Below, in pieces: positions 50,662 through 60,357 of a stretch of 64,000 nt of DNA (positions within the stretch are counted from its first letter, which is position 1; every line of letters starts with the position of its first letter). Below the pieces are notes generated by a model. The model was given only the letters and a program-made list of their open reading frames with translations. It had not been told where the DNA came from and ran no database searches. The translations under genes were made by a program, and so were the position numbers. Source of the DNA: Salinicola endophyticus (lineage in GTDB: Bacteria > Pseudomonadota > Gammaproteobacteria > Pseudomonadales > Halomonadaceae). The stretch lies in NCBI RefSeq assembly GCF_003206575.1, contig NZ_PZJO01000001.1, positions 274,720 through 338,719 of the forward strand, read 5' to 3'.

Positions 50662-51150
50662 CTACTCCGCTGAGGCGCCTGCCGCCAACCCCCGCGACAT
50701 CAACACCGCCTCTTCACTGCCGCCGTCGTCACAGCGGTAGTACCCCCGCCGCCGGCCATCCTCGGCGAAGCCCAGCTTGTGGTAGAGCCGCTGCGCGGCC
50801 TGGTTCGACGCCCTCACCTCCAGCAGCATGCGCTCGGCCCCACGCCGCGCCGTCCGCGCCAGCAGCCACGCCAACAGCGCCGCGGCAAGACCGCGCCGGC
50901 GCGCAGCGGGGTGCACGCTGATCGACTGCAGCTCGGCATCGAACGGCAGATAGGCCACCACCGCCACCGCGCGCAGCTCGGCGGCCTCGAACACGCCCCA
51001 TACTTCCAGGGTGTCGTCACTCAGCGCGCTGCCGAGCAGTGTGGCCGACCAGGCATCATCGTTGGCGAGCGCTTCGAAGCGGGCCCAGGGCGTCAGATCG
51101 TCCGCGCCCAGCAGACGCGGCGATGCCGGGAGAGAGGGGATGGCACTCAT
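50662..51150 (-). CDS. rimI: Ribosomal-protein S18 alanine N-acetyltransferase (RimI-like)
   Basis: A 162-residue GNAT acetyltransferase. The acetyl-CoA loop RRRGLAAALL follows SISVHPAA, and the substrate strand LEVRASNQAAQRLYHKLGFAEDGRRRGYYR is typical of RimI. ATG 51150 is preferred over the upstream frame. It is followed upstream by an unknown gene, a pairing common in pseudomonads. RimI rather than another GNAT is based on these motifs. Confidence 0.88.
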   Translation of the reverse strand: MSAIPSLPASPRLLGADDLTPWARFEALANDDAWSATLLGSALSDDTLEVWGVFEAAELRAVAVVAYLPFDAELQSISVHPAARRRGLAAALLAWLLARTARRGAERMLLEVRASNQAAQRLYHKLGFAEDGRRRGYYRCDDGGSEEAVLMSRGLAAGASAE

Positions 51151-51164
51151 GCTGACGCCTCGGC

Positions 51165-51995
51165 TCAGGCGGTGCCGGCAGTCGCCTGCCGCCACGCCTC
51201 GCCGGTGGCATGCAGCTGCGGCCAGCAGGCACGCTTGGCCGCCGTGTCGCCGAGCAGGGTGCCCGGATGTGGCCAGCGGTGGCAGTCGACCTCGAACGGC
51301 GTGTCGTCGTCCGCGAACAGCGCCTCGTCATCAGCGCCGGGAATCACGATGGCGCCGGAGATACTCAGGCCGTTGCGCATCGCCTGACCGCGACAGAACA
51401 CCGCCAGGCCGTCGCGGGCCTCATTGACGGGATCGTCCACCGGCGCCTCCATCAGCGGCCAGTCGAGGCTCGAAAGCGCACGCCAGTCGCCGGGCAGCCC
51501 GGCGGCCACGAGCATCTGCTTGAGCAGCGCCTGGGCCGCCGACGACAGCCCCTCGCGCCCCCCCGGCAGCAGCAGCCACCAGCGCTGGTCGAGCACCGCC
51601 AGCGTCAGCGAAAAGCGCAGCGGCGCCGCCCGCTCGGCGGCTGCCGCCACCGGAGCCGGGGGGGCGGCGGTCGTATCGGCAGCGGGAGCAGGCGCTTCGG
51701 CGGGTGCCTGATCTTCGCCCAGCAGGGCGCGGGCACGCGCCACCGGAGCACTGCCCTCAACACGCTCGGCGGGTTCGGGAGTCGCCACAGCGGGTGCGGG
51801 CGCTGCGGGTTCGGAATGGGCGGGGGGCGTCTCCAGCAGCGCGTGAAGACGCTGGCCCGGCGCGGGCTTCTCCGCCGCCGGCACCGCCCACTCACACTGT
51901 TCGGTGGATCGGGCGTTGATCAAGCGGTAGCGCGAGACCCAGGCCGGAACGCCCATCGCCTCGAGGTACTGCAGCCGTTGGGGGTCGGCGATCAC
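51165..51995 (-). CDS. Uncharacterised protein next to rimI
   Basis: A 276-residue protein. The GTG at 51995 is preferred because GGGGGAGG lies seven bases upstream and it overlaps the bolA stop (GTGA). The N terminus (about 1-40, VIADPQRLQYLEAMGVPAWVSRYRL) and C-terminal half (about 130-276, LAVLDQRWWLLLPGG...LDWPLMEAP...AVFCRG) look folded. They are joined by a long Ala/Pro/Glu linker of about 90 residues. No known catalytic motif was recognised. Location between rimI and bolA is shared with Pseudomonas-type genomes, but the function is unknown. Confidence 0.7.
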   Translation of the reverse strand: MIADPQRLQYLEAMGVPAWVSRYRLINARSTEQCEWAVPAAEKPAPGQRLHALLETPPAHSEPAAPAPAVATPEPAERVEGSAPVARARALLGEDQAPAEAPAPAADTTAAPPAPVAAAAERAAPLRFSLTLAVLDQRWWLLLPGGREGLSSAAQALLKQMLVAAGLPGDWRALSSLDWPLMEAPVDDPVNEARDGLAVFCRGQAMRNGLSISGAIVIPGADDEALFADDDTPFEVDCHRWPHPGTLLGDTAAKRACWPQLHATGEAWRQATAGTA

Positions 51996-52303
51996 CGCCC
52001 GCCTCCCCCGCGACAGTTGGGCGAGTCGGGTCGGCTGCCGCCACGCGCTTCCCACTGCTGCGGCGTGTAGAGGTGCAGCGCCAGGGCGTGCACCGGCCCG
52101 GCCAACTCATCGGCCAGCACCGAATAGATCAACTGGTGGCGCTTGACCGGCATCAGCCCGGCGAAGCGCTCGGAGACCAGGGTCACCTTGAAGTGGGTTT
52201 CCGAGTCGGGCGGCACATGGTGCATGTGGCTCTCGTTCTCGACCGTCAGATACTGCGGCTCGAGCGCGGCCAACTTCTCTTCGATGCGGGTTTGAACACT
52301 CAT
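51992..52303 (-). CDS. bolA: BolA family protein
   Basis: A 103-residue BolA/IbaG-like protein. The class II KH-like fold carries the conserved VENESHMHHVPPDSETHFKV segment with the His residues that coordinate an Fe-S cluster with monothiol glutaredoxins, and the FAGLMPVKRHQLIYSVLADEL motif. Either stationary-phase regulator or Fe-S trafficking is possible. Its last residues run into a glycine/arginine-rich tail, and its stop overlaps the next gene. Confidence 0.92.
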   Translation of the reverse strand: MSVQTRIEEKLAALEPQYLTVENESHMHHVPPDSETHFKVTLVSERFAGLMPVKRHQLIYSVLADELAGPVHALALHLYTPQQWEARGGSRPDSPNCRGGGGR

Positions 52304-52372
52304 GCAACACCTCCTGTGCCAGTCGGTTCATTGTAACGTCTGGCGGCCGCCGCGGCGACGGCACCCGCTGCC

Positions 52373-53761
52373 TCAGCCGCGTCGATCGCGGGCCGCCAGC
52401 GGTATCCGGTAGAGGCTCAGCGCCAGCGCCACCACCACCGAGACGCAGCCCAGCCACAGCGACAGCGTCAGCGAGCCGAACGACAGCCCCAGGATCAGGC
52501 CCACCAGCGCAGTCCCCAGGGACTGGCCGAAGGTGCGCACCGAGGCGAGCACACCGGAGGCGTTGGCACTCAGCGCCAGCGGCACGCTGCCGATCATCTC
52601 GCGGTTGTTGGGCGCCTGGAACAGGCCGTAGCCGACGCCGCACAGCGCCGTGCGCCAGATCACGTCGAGATGGCTGGAGTCGGCGTCGAGCCCGGTCAGC
52701 GCCAGCATGCCGAGCAGGAACAGACCCAGACCCAGCGAACTGATCAGCGCCGGATTGCCCTTGTCGGCAAGGCGCCCGGCCACCGGGCCGATCACCATGA
52801 TCACCAGCGGCCAGGGCGTGAACAGCAAAGCCGAGGCGATCGGCGAGACGCCCATCACCCGCTGGTAGAGAAACGGCAGCCCGACGAAGGCGATGCCCTG
52901 GGCCAGGAAGGCGAACATCGAGGTGATCGCGGCGAACGAGAAGCGCGGCTCCTCGAACAGCGCCAGCGGCACCAGCGGGCTGGCGACGTGGCGCTGACGA
53001 TAGACGAAGCCGACCAGGCAGGCCAGCGCCAGGGCCAGGGTGGCCAGCGCCATCGCTCCGCCGCCGCCGTGGCCGAATTGATCCAGGGCGAAGACACTGC
53101 CGCTCAGCATCACGATCGACAGCAGCGCGCCCCAGACATCGAAGCGCACCCGCTGTGCCGGCTCACGCGGCAACGAGCGCAGCGCCAGGAACAGCGCCAG
53201 CAGCCCCACCGGCACGTTGATCGCGAACAGCCACGGCCAGCTCGCCAGATGCAGGATCAGACCGCCGATCGAGGGCCCGGCGGCGATCCCGAAAGCCACG
53301 GTAAGCGCACTGAGCCCGATCGCCGAGCCCAGCAGACGGGTGGGAAAGATGATGCGATAGAGTGACGGCCCGATACTCAGCATCGCCGCCGCGCCGATCC
53401 CCTGCAGCATGCGCGACACCAGCAGCAGCTCGAACGAGCGCGATAGCGCGCAGGCCAGCGATGCCAGGGTGAACACCGCCAGGCCGCCGATATAGAGCCG
53501 ATGCCGGCCGATGACCCGGCTCAGCGCGGCGAAGGTGAGCAACAGCGCCGCGGTGACCAGCTGGTAGACGTTGGCGATCCAGATCGACGCCGCGCCACTG
53601 ATGCCGAGCTCGTCGGCCAGGGTCGGCAGCGCGATATTGACGATGCCGCTGTCGAGCACCGCCATCTGCGTGCCGGTGACCAGCGCCAGCAGCGCCAGCT
53701 TGCGCTCGCGCCCGGGCAGCCCGTCGTCGCCGTCACGTACCTCGAACAACCGTTTCAGCAT
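52373..53761 (-). CDS. MFS efflux transporter, DHA2 (14-helix) family
   Basis: A 462-residue drug:proton antiporter-type protein. Motif C reads GIAAGPSIGGLI and motif D-like LDSGIVNIALPTLADELG in TM1, characteristic of the 14-TM QacA/EmrB class. RVIGRHRLYIGGL supplies motif A. It probably exports hydrophobic drugs or a cell product; the substrate is unknown. It is preceded on the same strand by an acidic unknown gene 55 bases away. Confidence 0.9.
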   Translation of the reverse strand: MLKRLFEVRDGDDGLPGRERKLALLALVTGTQMAVLDSGIVNIALPTLADELGISGAASIWIANVYQLVTAALLLTFAALSRVIGRHRLYIGGLAVFTLASLACALSRSFELLLVSRMLQGIGAAAMLSIGPSLYRIIFPTRLLGSAIGLSALTVAFGIAAGPSIGGLILHLASWPWLFAINVPVGLLALFLALRSLPREPAQRVRFDVWGALLSIVMLSGSVFALDQFGHGGGGAMALATLALALACLVGFVYRQRHVASPLVPLALFEEPRFSFAAITSMFAFLAQGIAFVGLPFLYQRVMGVSPIASALLFTPWPLVIMVIGPVAGRLADKGNPALISSLGLGLFLLGMLALTGLDADSSHLDVIWRTALCGVGYGLFQAPNNREMIGSVPLALSANASGVLASVRTFGQSLGTALVGLILGLSFGSLTLSLWLGCVSVVVALALSLYRIPLAARDRRG

Positions 53762-53816
53762 GCCGCCACGCCCACCTCCGGCAGCAGGCGGCGTCCAACC
53801 AGGCCCAGGATCTCGC

Positions 53817-54203
53817 TCACTCCTCGTCGGTCTCCATCAGCAGCTCGTCATCGACCTCGGCGGTCTCCAGCTCGACCTCGTCATCCAGGTCGATCGCCAG
53901 ATAGCTGTGCTCGACGATCAGGAACTGCTCGAACAGCGCCAGATCGACCACCTCCGGCCACTGCCGCGAATCCTCTTCCCAGGCGCGCAGCTCGCTCTCG
54001 AGAATATCCACGCAGCGCTCCTCGACGTAGGCCGCCAGCGCTTCCGGCGTATCCATCTCGGGAATCAGATAGACGGTGGTCTCCGCCGCGATGTCGTCGA
54101 GGGTAAGATCGTCCTCGCCCATGGTGGGTTCGAGCGAATTGACCCAGTCGACGAAGGCCTGAGTGGGCTTCACGCTGAGTGCGGAACGGTTGAGCAGCTT
54201 CAT
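53817..54203 (-). CDS. Acidic conserved hypothetical protein
   Basis: A 128-residue, strongly acidic protein starting MKLLNRSALSVKPTQAFVDWVNSLEP at 54203. The frame continues upstream, but this start matches an apparent gammaproteobacterial family in which the N-terminal 'LLNRSALxVKPKQPFLDW' pattern is conserved. The C terminus is an acidic tail (ELETAEVDDELLMETDEE). There are no known catalytic motifs or membrane helices, so it is a likely cytoplasmic adaptor or binding protein of unknown role. Confidence 0.75.
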   Translation of the reverse strand: MKLLNRSALSVKPTQAFVDWVNSLEPTMGEDDLTLDDIAAETTVYLIPEMDTPEALAAYVEERCVDILESELRAWEEDSRQWPEVVDLALFEQFLIVEHSYLAIDLDDEVELETAEVDDELLMETDEE

Positions 54204-54447
54204 GGTGTCACCCCTTTGCATCGAAACCGACGGCGTCGAATTTGCCAGCCCTGAGGCCGGCGATCTCGAAGCCGCACTGGTGCGGCGCTGCGCGCAGCGC
54301 CGACAGTATGAGCGTTCGTCGCGCCCATGACCAACACCGGATTGCCGCGCCCGCCGCAGGCTCGCACGGCGGCGGGCAGACGGATGCAATCGGCGCGGCG
54401 GCAGCCTACACTGGCGCCCCCTCCATCTGCCGATTGCCGTCATCGCC
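54204..54447. promoter_or_regulatory. Divergent region with a 20-bp palindrome
   Basis: Between the acidic protein and glsA lies a perfect palindrome CGGCGCTGCGCGCAGCGCCG at 54283-54302. It can form a hairpin or a dyad operator. No promoter was assigned. Confidence 0.35.
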
Positions 54448-55389
54448 ATGCCCGCCTCGTTCGACCCCAGCGCCCTCGACGACCTGCTCACGCGTATCGC
54501 CCGCGACGCCCCGCGCCACTTCGGAGAAGGTAACGTCGCCAGCTACATCCCGGCGCTGGCGGAAGTGGTCCCGGATCAGTTCGGCATCGCGGTATGCGAC
54601 GTCGCCGGCCGCGTCTACCGCGCCGGGGCGGCGGATACGCCGTTCTCGATCCAGTCGATCTCCAAGCTGCTCAACCTGATCATCGCGATCCAGCACCTGG
54701 ACGAAGCCGATATCTGGCAGCGGGTCGGCCGCGAACCCTCGGGGCAGGCGTTCAACTCGATCGTGCAGCTGGAGGTGGAGCGCGGCATCCCGCGCAACCC
54801 CTTCATCAACGCCGGCGCGCTGCTGGTCACCGATCTGCTGGTATCGCGGATCATGTCGATCCACTGGGTGATGCGCGAACTGGCGCGGCGTCTGGCGGGC
54901 AACCCGGCGCTCGCCTTCGACACCCGGGTCGCCAGCTCGGAGATGGCGCACAAGGCGCGCAACGCCGCCCTCGCCTATCTGATGAAGGCCTACGGCAATC
55001 TTCACGGCGAGGTCGACGAGGTGCTCGACGTCTACTTCCACGGCTGCGCGCTGTCGATGAGCTGCGTCGACGTGGCACGGGCGTTCGCCTTCCTGGCCAA
55101 TCGCGGCGTGCATCCGGACGACGGCAGCGTCATCGTCACCCCGCAGCAGAACCGTCAGCTCAACGCCCTGCTGCTCACCTGCGGCCTCTACGACGCCGCC
55201 GGCGACTTCGCCTGGCGTGTCGGCCTGCCCGGCAAGAGTGGCGTGGGCGGCGGCATCGTGGCGATCGTGCCGGGGCAGATGAGCCTCTGCGTGTGGTCAC
55301 CAAGGCTCGACAGCTACGGCAACTCGGTCGCCGGCCTGCGCGCCCTGGAAACCCTGGTCGAGGGCCTCGGCGTCGCCCCGCTGGGCTAG
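54448..55389 (+). CDS. glsA: Glutaminase A
   Basis: A 313-residue serine-dependent glutaminase (glutamine to glutamate and ammonia) of the beta-lactamase-like fold. The catalytic Ser-x-x-Lys is S70-K73 in FSIQSISK, and NPFINAGAL and [12 protein letters not shown] are further family signatures. It may support acid resistance or glutamate supply for osmoadaptation in a halophile (inference). It is convergent with lysS, 46 bases apart. Confidence 0.95.
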   Translation: MPASFDPSALDDLLTRIARDAPRHFGEGNVASYIPALAEVVPDQFGIAVCDVAGRVYRAGAADTPFSIQSISKLLNLIIAIQHLDEADIWQRVGREPSGQAFNSIVQLEVERGIPRNPFINAGALLVTDLLVSRIMSIHWVMRELARRLAGNPALAFDTRVASSEMAHKARNAALAYLMKAYGNLHGEVDEVLDVYFHGCALSMSCVDVARAFAFLANRGVHPDDGSVIVTPQQNRQLNALLLTCGLYDAAGDFAWRVGLPGKSGVGGGIVAIVPGQMSLCVWSPRLDSYGNSVAGLRALETLVEGLGVAPLG

Positions 55390-55435
55390 ACGCCGACGCC
55401 CTGCCGGCCGATATCGAAGGGCCTGGGCGGCGTGA

Positions 55436-56965
55436 TCACTCCGGGCGCATCGCCGGGAACAGCAGCACGTCGCGGATCGAGGGACTGTCGGTCAGCAGCA
55501 TCACCAGGCGGTCGATGCCGATGCCCTCGCCCGCGGTGGGCGGCATGCCGTACTCCAGCGCACGCACGTAGTCGGCGTCAAAGTACATCGCCTCGAGGTC
55601 GCCGGCATCCTTCTCCGCGGCCTGGGCGGCGAAGCGCTCGGCCTGATCCTCGGCGTCGTTGAGCTCGGAGAAGCCGTTGGCGATCTCGCGCCCGCCGACG
55701 AAGAACTCGAAGCGGTCGGTGACGTGGGGGTTGGTGTCGTTGCGCCGCGCCAGCGGGCTCACCTCGGCCGGATACTCGGTGATGAAGGTGGGCTGATCGA
55801 GGCGATGCTCGGCCACCGCCTCGAAGATCTCGGTCTGCAGCTTGCCCAGCCCCCAGCTCGCCTTGACCTCGATGCCCAGGCGCCGGCAGGTGGCAGTGGC
55901 GCCATCGAGCGTATCGATGTCCGCCTCGCCGATGCCATCGCCGTGCTCGAGGATCGACTGGCGCAGGGTCAGGCGCCGGAACGGCTGGCCCAGGTCGTAC
56001 TCGGTGCCCTGATAGACCACCACGCTGGAGCCCAGCACGCGCTCGGCGACATCCCGGATCATCGCCTCGGTGAAGTCGAGCAGGTCCTGGTAGTCGGCGT
56101 AGGCCCAGTAGAACTCGAGCATGGTGAACTCGGGGTTGTGACGCGTCGACAGCCCCTCGTTGCGGAAGTTGCGGTTGATCTCGAACACCCGCTCGAAGCC
56201 GCCCACCACCAGCCGCTTGAGATAGAGCTCCGGGGCGATGCGCAGATACATGTCGATATCCAGCGCATTGTGGTGGGTCACGAAGGGACGCGCGGTGGCG
56301 CCGCCGGGGATCGGCTGCAGCATCGGCGTCTCTACCTCCATGAAGCCGCGCTCGACCATGAAGCGCCGGATCGCCGCGATCACCCCGGAGCGCACCTCGA
56401 AAACCCGCCGCGACTGCGGGTTCATGATCAGGTCGACGTAGCGCTGCCGGTAGCGCGCCTCGAGATCGGTGAGCCCGTGGAACTTGTCGGGCAGCGGGCG
56501 CAGGCTCTTGGTCAGCAGCTCGGCCTGACGCAGCATGACGTAGAGATCGCCCTTGCCGGACTTGTGCACCGGGCCGCTGCCGGCGACGATATCGCCGATG
56601 TCCCAGCTCTGGATATCCGCCAGCAGCTCGGCCGGCAGGCCCTTCTTGTCGACGTAGAGCTGGATCTGCCCGGAGACGTCCTGAATCACGATGAACGGGC
56701 CGCGCTTGCGCATCACCCGCCCGGCGACCGCGGCCTGACGATCCAGCGCCTCCAGCGCCGCCTTGTCGTGCTCACCCAGCTCGGTCTGCAGCTCAGCCGC
56801 CAGGCTGTCGCGGCGGAAGGCGTTGGGGAAGGCGCTGCCGCCCTGCTCCGCCGCGCGCTCGCGGCGTTCCGCCAGCTTGCCGCGACGCTCCGCGATCAGC
56901 CGATTTTCTTCCTGCACGTCGCTCGGTGCAGCGGAGGGAGATTGCGGGTTGTCCTGGTTCGCCAT
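55436..56965 (-). CDS. lysS: Lysyl-tRNA synthetase (class II)
   Basis: A 509-residue class II synthetase charging tRNA-Lys. An N-terminal OB-fold anticodon domain (about 70-180) precedes the catalytic core with motif 2 [14 protein letters not shown] and motif 3 [12 protein letters not shown]. An N-terminal acidic/helical extension of about 60 residues is normal for the family. It follows prfB on the same strand, the conserved prfB-lysS order. Confidence 0.97.
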   Translation of the reverse strand: MANQDNPQSPSAAPSDVQEENRLIAERRGKLAERRERAAEQGGSAFPNAFRRDSLAAELQTELGEHDKAALEALDRQAAVAGRVMRKRGPFIVIQDVSGQIQLYVDKKGLPAELLADIQSWDIGDIVAGSGPVHKSGKGDLYVMLRQAELLTKSLRPLPDKFHGLTDLEARYRQRYVDLIMNPQSRRVFEVRSGVIAAIRRFMVERGFMEVETPMLQPIPGGATARPFVTHHNALDIDMYLRIAPELYLKRLVVGGFERVFEINRNFRNEGLSTRHNPEFTMLEFYWAYADYQDLLDFTEAMIRDVAERVLGSSVVVYQGTEYDLGQPFRRLTLRQSILEHGDGIGEADIDTLDGATATCRRLGIEVKASWGLGKLQTEIFEAVAEHRLDQPTFITEYPAEVSPLARRNDTNPHVTDRFEFFVGGREIANGFSELNDAEDQAERFAAQAAEKDAGDLEAMYFDADYVRALEYGMPPTAGEGIGIDRLVMLLTDSPSIRDVLLFPAMRPE

Positions 56966-57300
56966 GTCGTCGCCTGTGGAAATTCGTATCTATGAAGTCG
57001 TCGAATCGATAACGTCGTCGAATCTGTGAAACCGTCGGCCCGCTGCTGCGCGCCTTGCCCTGGCCCAGCGCCAGAGGGTCTGGCAATGTTGCGCGCAGGG
57101 AATCAACCGGCCAACGCTCGCAGCGCGGGGGTCGAATTCCCGAACCGTTCTAGGGTATCAACCCGGCCAACGCTAGCAGCGCGGGGTTCGAGCGACGACG
57201 AGTCTAGGCGCGCCGGCGCGAATCCGCGCAGTGGACGCGGTTGTCCATGAGCAGGATTCGCGCCGGCGCAACACCGCCTCGTCGAGCGCAGACACGCGCT
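56966..57300 (-). repeat. prfB-lysS intergenic region with direct and inverted repeats
   Basis: A 335-base gap. It holds (1) a direct repeat of about 33 bases, the pattern ATCAACC(C)GGCCAACGCT followed by GCAGCGCGGGG and TCGA, at 57101-57133 and 57158-57191; (2) a 16-bp perfect inverted repeat at 57210-57225 and 57254-57269 enclosing a smaller TGGAC/GTCCA hairpin; (3) an 11-base direct repeat GTCGTCGAATC at about 56996 and 57015. It would form a structured leader or spacer in a prfB-lysS transcript. No gene was found. Confidence 0.6.
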
Positions 57301-58399
57301 TTAAAGCCCCTGTTTCAGGCTCGCCTCGATAAACTGATCCAACTCCCCGTCGAGCACCTTCTCGCAGTTGCTCGTCTGCACCCCGGTGCGCAGATCCTTG
57401 ATCCGCTGGTCGTCGAGCACGTAGGAGCGGATCTGGCTGCCCCAGCCGATGTCGGCCTTGCTGTCCTCGGCCTGCTGCTTGGCGGCATTGCGCTTCTGCA
57501 TCTCGTGCTCCCACAGCTTCGCCTTGAGCTGTTTCATGGCGAAGTCGCGGTTGGCATGCTGGCTACGCTGGCTCTGGCACGCCACCACGATACCGGTGGG
57601 CTCGTGGGTGATACGTACCGCCGAGTCGGTGGTGTTGACGTGCTGACCGCCGGCCCCGGAAGAGCGGTAGGTGTCGACGCGCAGATCGGACGGGTTGATC
57701 TCCACCTCGAAGTTGTCATCGACCTCGGGGGAGAGAAACACCGAAGCGAACGAGGTATGCCGGCGCCCGCCGGAGTCGAACGGACTCTTGCGCACCAGCC
57801 GGTGCACCCCGGTCTCGGTGCGCAGCCAGCCGAAGGCGTAATCGCCCTGAACATGCACGGTGGCCGACTTGATGCCCGCGACCTCGCCGGCGGAGACTTC
57901 GGTCAGCTCCGCCTTGAAGCCGTGGTGCTCGGCCCAGCGCAGGTACATGCGCAGCAGCATGTTGGCCCAGTCCTGGGCCTCGGTACCGCCGGAACCGGCC
58001 TGGATGTCGAGATAGGCGTTGTTCTCGTCCATCTCCCCGGCAAACATGCGCCGGAACTCCAGCTTGTCCAGCTGCCCCTCGAGGTAGGAGAGCTCCTTGC
58101 ACACCTCGTCGACGGTGGCATCGTCCTCCTCCATCACCGCCAGTTCGAGCAGCTCGCGGTTGTCGGCCAGGCCGCTGTCCAGGGTATCGATGGTCTCGAC
58201 CACGGCTTCCAGCGACGCCCGCTCCTTGCCCAGCTTCTGGGCGTAGTCGGGGTCATTCCAGACCTCGGGGTTCTCCAGTTCGCGCGAGACTTCTTCTAGC
58301 CGATCTTTCTTCTCGGCATAGTCAAAGATACCCCCTCAGGACGTCTGTCCGTTCGGACAGGTCCTTGATGAGGTTGTTGATCGGATTGATCTCTTGCAT
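57301..58399 (-). CDS. prfB: Peptide chain release factor 2, with programmed +1 frameshift
   Basis: A 365-residue release factor reading UGA and UAA. It is encoded in two frames: codons 1-25 from ATG 58399 to an in-frame TGA at 58324-58322, then a +1 shift on CTT TGA C into the frame ending at 57301. The frameshift site is complete: an AGGGGG internal Shine-Dalgarno (58336-58331), TAT, CTT and TGAC. In the joined product the tripeptide anticodon SPF is at 205-207 and GGQ at 250-252, exactly the E. coli positions. RF2 thereby regulates its own level. Ordinary gene finders may truncate it to 58203. Confidence 0.97.
58321..58336 (-). promoter_or_regulatory. prfB +1 frameshift site
   Basis: On the minus strand AGGGGG-TAT-CTT-TGA-C. 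The internal Shine-Dalgarno lies three bases before the CTT slip codon and TGA is followed by C, a weak termination context. This is the classic autoregulatory signal of RF2. Confidence 0.96.
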
Positions 58400-58745
58400 G
58401 GGACTCCTGCCATCATGAGCGTGGGCACCCGCCAGGCCGCGCCAACCGCAGGGGTGGCACCCGGCGCCGGGCTGCCCAAAAGGTCGACTATTGTAGCCAA
58501 ACGCCGGCAGAGCGTCATCCCGGGCGGCGCCAGGGGCAGCGTCAGAGACAAGGGGTGCGTGACAGGCACGTGCGATAGGCACCAGTTGGTAGATAGTTAT
58601 AACGGTTTCACTATTATTCATTTACGCCGGCCGTGAAGGCCCTGCTACCGTCGACGCCCAGTTCGTCGCCCATCGGGGGCGCGATCCCCCGACGGCCATT
58701 ACCGGACAGCCGCTACCCTATCGCCATGATCAACGACACATCGCC
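58400..58745. promoter_or_regulatory. Divergent promoter region between prfB and the peptide-binding protein
   Basis: These 346 bases contain no supported gene. An AT-rich patch at 58586-58622 (TTGGTA, then TATAACGG, then CTATTATTC) is the likely shared promoter zone. Exact -35/-10 pairs could not be fixed. Confidence 0.35.
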
Positions 58746-60356
58746 ATGACCAACAACAGCTACAAGGACCTCCTGCCGATGCGCTCCCATCCGCTCGCCC
58801 TCGCCATCGGTCTGGCCGCCGGCCTGACCTCGCTTTCACTCCCGGCCGCCACGCTGCACATGGGCATCTCGGGGGATCCCGCCTCGCTCAGCCCGGCCAA
58901 GATCACCGGCGGGGTGTGGGAGGAGGACGTGCTGCGGGACCTGTTCGAGGGCCCGATCGCCATCGATGCCGAGGGCCAGATCATCCCCGGCGCCGCCGAA
59001 AGCTGGGAGATCTCCGACGACGGCAAGACCTACACCTTCCATCTGCGCGATGGCCTCGAGTGGTCCGACGGCCAGCCGTTGACCGCCGACGACTTCGTCT
59101 TCGCCTATCGTCACCAGGTCGACCCCAAGACCGCCTCCAACTACGCCCACCGTCTCTATCCGGTGGTCAACGCTCAGGCGATCAATGCCGGCAAGAAACC
59201 CCTCGAGGCGCTCGGCGTGGCCTCCCTCGACGACGGCAAGACGCTACAGATCACCTTGAACGAGCCGACGGTCTACTTCCTCAAGACCCTGGTGCTGCCG
59301 TTCGCCTACCCGATTCCCCAGCACCTCTACGCCAAGTACGGTGACGACTGGAGCGACCCGTCACACATCGCAGTCAACGGCGCCTTCAAACCGGTCAAGT
59401 GGATCTCCAACACCGAGCTGGAGACACGCAAGAATCCACACTTCCACGACGCCGACGCGGTGACCCTGGATGGCGTCGACTACTACCCGCTGGAGGACAA
59501 GGTGGCCGGTATCCAGCGCTTCCGCGCCGGCGAGCTGGATATCCTGCGCGACTACCCCGCGGCCCAGTATCCGCGCCTCTCCAAGATGCTGCCCAAGGCG
59601 ACCCACCGCTTCCCCTCCCTGGGCACCTACTACTACGTCTACAACCTGCGCGACGGCTCACCGGTGGCCGACAAGCGAGTGCGCGAGGCGCTGAGCCTGG
59701 CCATCCGCCGCGATGTGATCGCTGAGCAACTGCTCAAGGGCGCGGTCACCGCCGCCACCTCGCTGGTGCCGCCGGGGACCAGCGACTATCAGGCGCAGTC
59801 GCAGCCGGGGCTCGATGAGCCCATCGACACCCGCATGACCAAGGCCAAGGCGCTGATGCAGGAGGCCGGCTACGGCCCGGACAAACCGCTCAAGCTGACC
59901 CTGCGCTTCAACAGCGGCGACGAGCACCGCCAGATCGCGGTGGCCGTGGCCGCCATGTGGAAGCCGCTGGGGGTCGATGTCGAACTACGTAACACCGAGG
60001 CCAACATCCACTATGCCGACCTGATGCAGGGGGACTTCCAGGTCGCCCGCGCGGCCTGGATCTCGAGCTACGACGACGCCCAGAACTTCCTCCAGCTGCT
60101 CTCCGCCGAGACCAACAACTACGGCGACTACCACGACGCGCGCTACGACCAATTGCTGAGTGAATCGGATGGCGAACAGGACCCGGCCAAGCGGGCCCAG
60201 CTGATGCAGCAGGCCGAGGCGCTGGGACTTGCCGACTATCCGCTGACGCCGATCTACACCTACAGCTCGCGCAACCTGGTCGCACCGACGCTCACCGGCT
60301 GGGACGACAACGCCCTCGACATGCACGCCTCGCGCTGGGTGCACAAACCGGAGTAA
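58746..60356 (+). CDS. Oligopeptide ABC transporter substrate-binding protein (OppA-like), copy 1
   Basis: A 536-residue SBP_bac_5-family periplasmic receptor for peptides. The signal peptide is near the second ATG (MRSHPLALAIGLAAGLTSLSLPA), so translation may begin at 58782 rather than 58746. Domain markers are GDPASLSPAKITGGVWEEDVLRDLFEG, ADDFVFAYRHQVDPKTASNYA and VREALSLAIRR. No permease or ATPase genes lie beside it; it is an orphan receptor here. A close paralogue begins at 62659. Confidence 0.92.
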   Translation: MTNNSYKDLLPMRSHPLALAIGLAAGLTSLSLPAATLHMGISGDPASLSPAKITGGVWEEDVLRDLFEGPIAIDAEGQIIPGAAESWEISDDGKTYTFHLRDGLEWSDGQPLTADDFVFAYRHQVDPKTASNYAHRLYPVVNAQAINAGKKPLEALGVASLDDGKTLQITLNEPTVYFLKTLVLPFAYPIPQHLYAKYGDDWSDPSHIAVNGAFKPVKWISNTELETRKNPHFHDADAVTLDGVDYYPLEDKVAGIQRFRAGELDILRDYPAAQYPRLSKMLPKATHRFPSLGTYYYVYNLRDGSPVADKRVREALSLAIRRDVIAEQLLKGAVTAATSLVPPGTSDYQAQSQPGLDEPIDTRMTKAKALMQEAGYGPDKPLKLTLRFNSGDEHRQIAVAVAAMWKPLGVDVELRNTEANIHYADLMQGDFQVARAAWISSYDDAQNFLQLLSAETNNYGDYHDARYDQLLSESDGEQDPAKRAQLMQQAEALGLADYPLTPIYTYSSRNLVAPTLTGWDDNALDMHASRWVHKPE

Positions 60357-60357
60357 T

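Noticed and set aside
57125-57191. Possible tRNA gene, suggested by GGGGTTCGA-like T-loop sequences near lysS
   Set aside because: No acceptor stem, anticodon arm or CCA end could be fitted, and the motif occurs within a direct repeat; kept only as a repeat finding.
58203-58399. Frameshift mutation or pseudogene in prfB
   Set aside because: The change of frame occurs at a complete RF2 programmed frameshift signal and yields a normal 365-residue protein.
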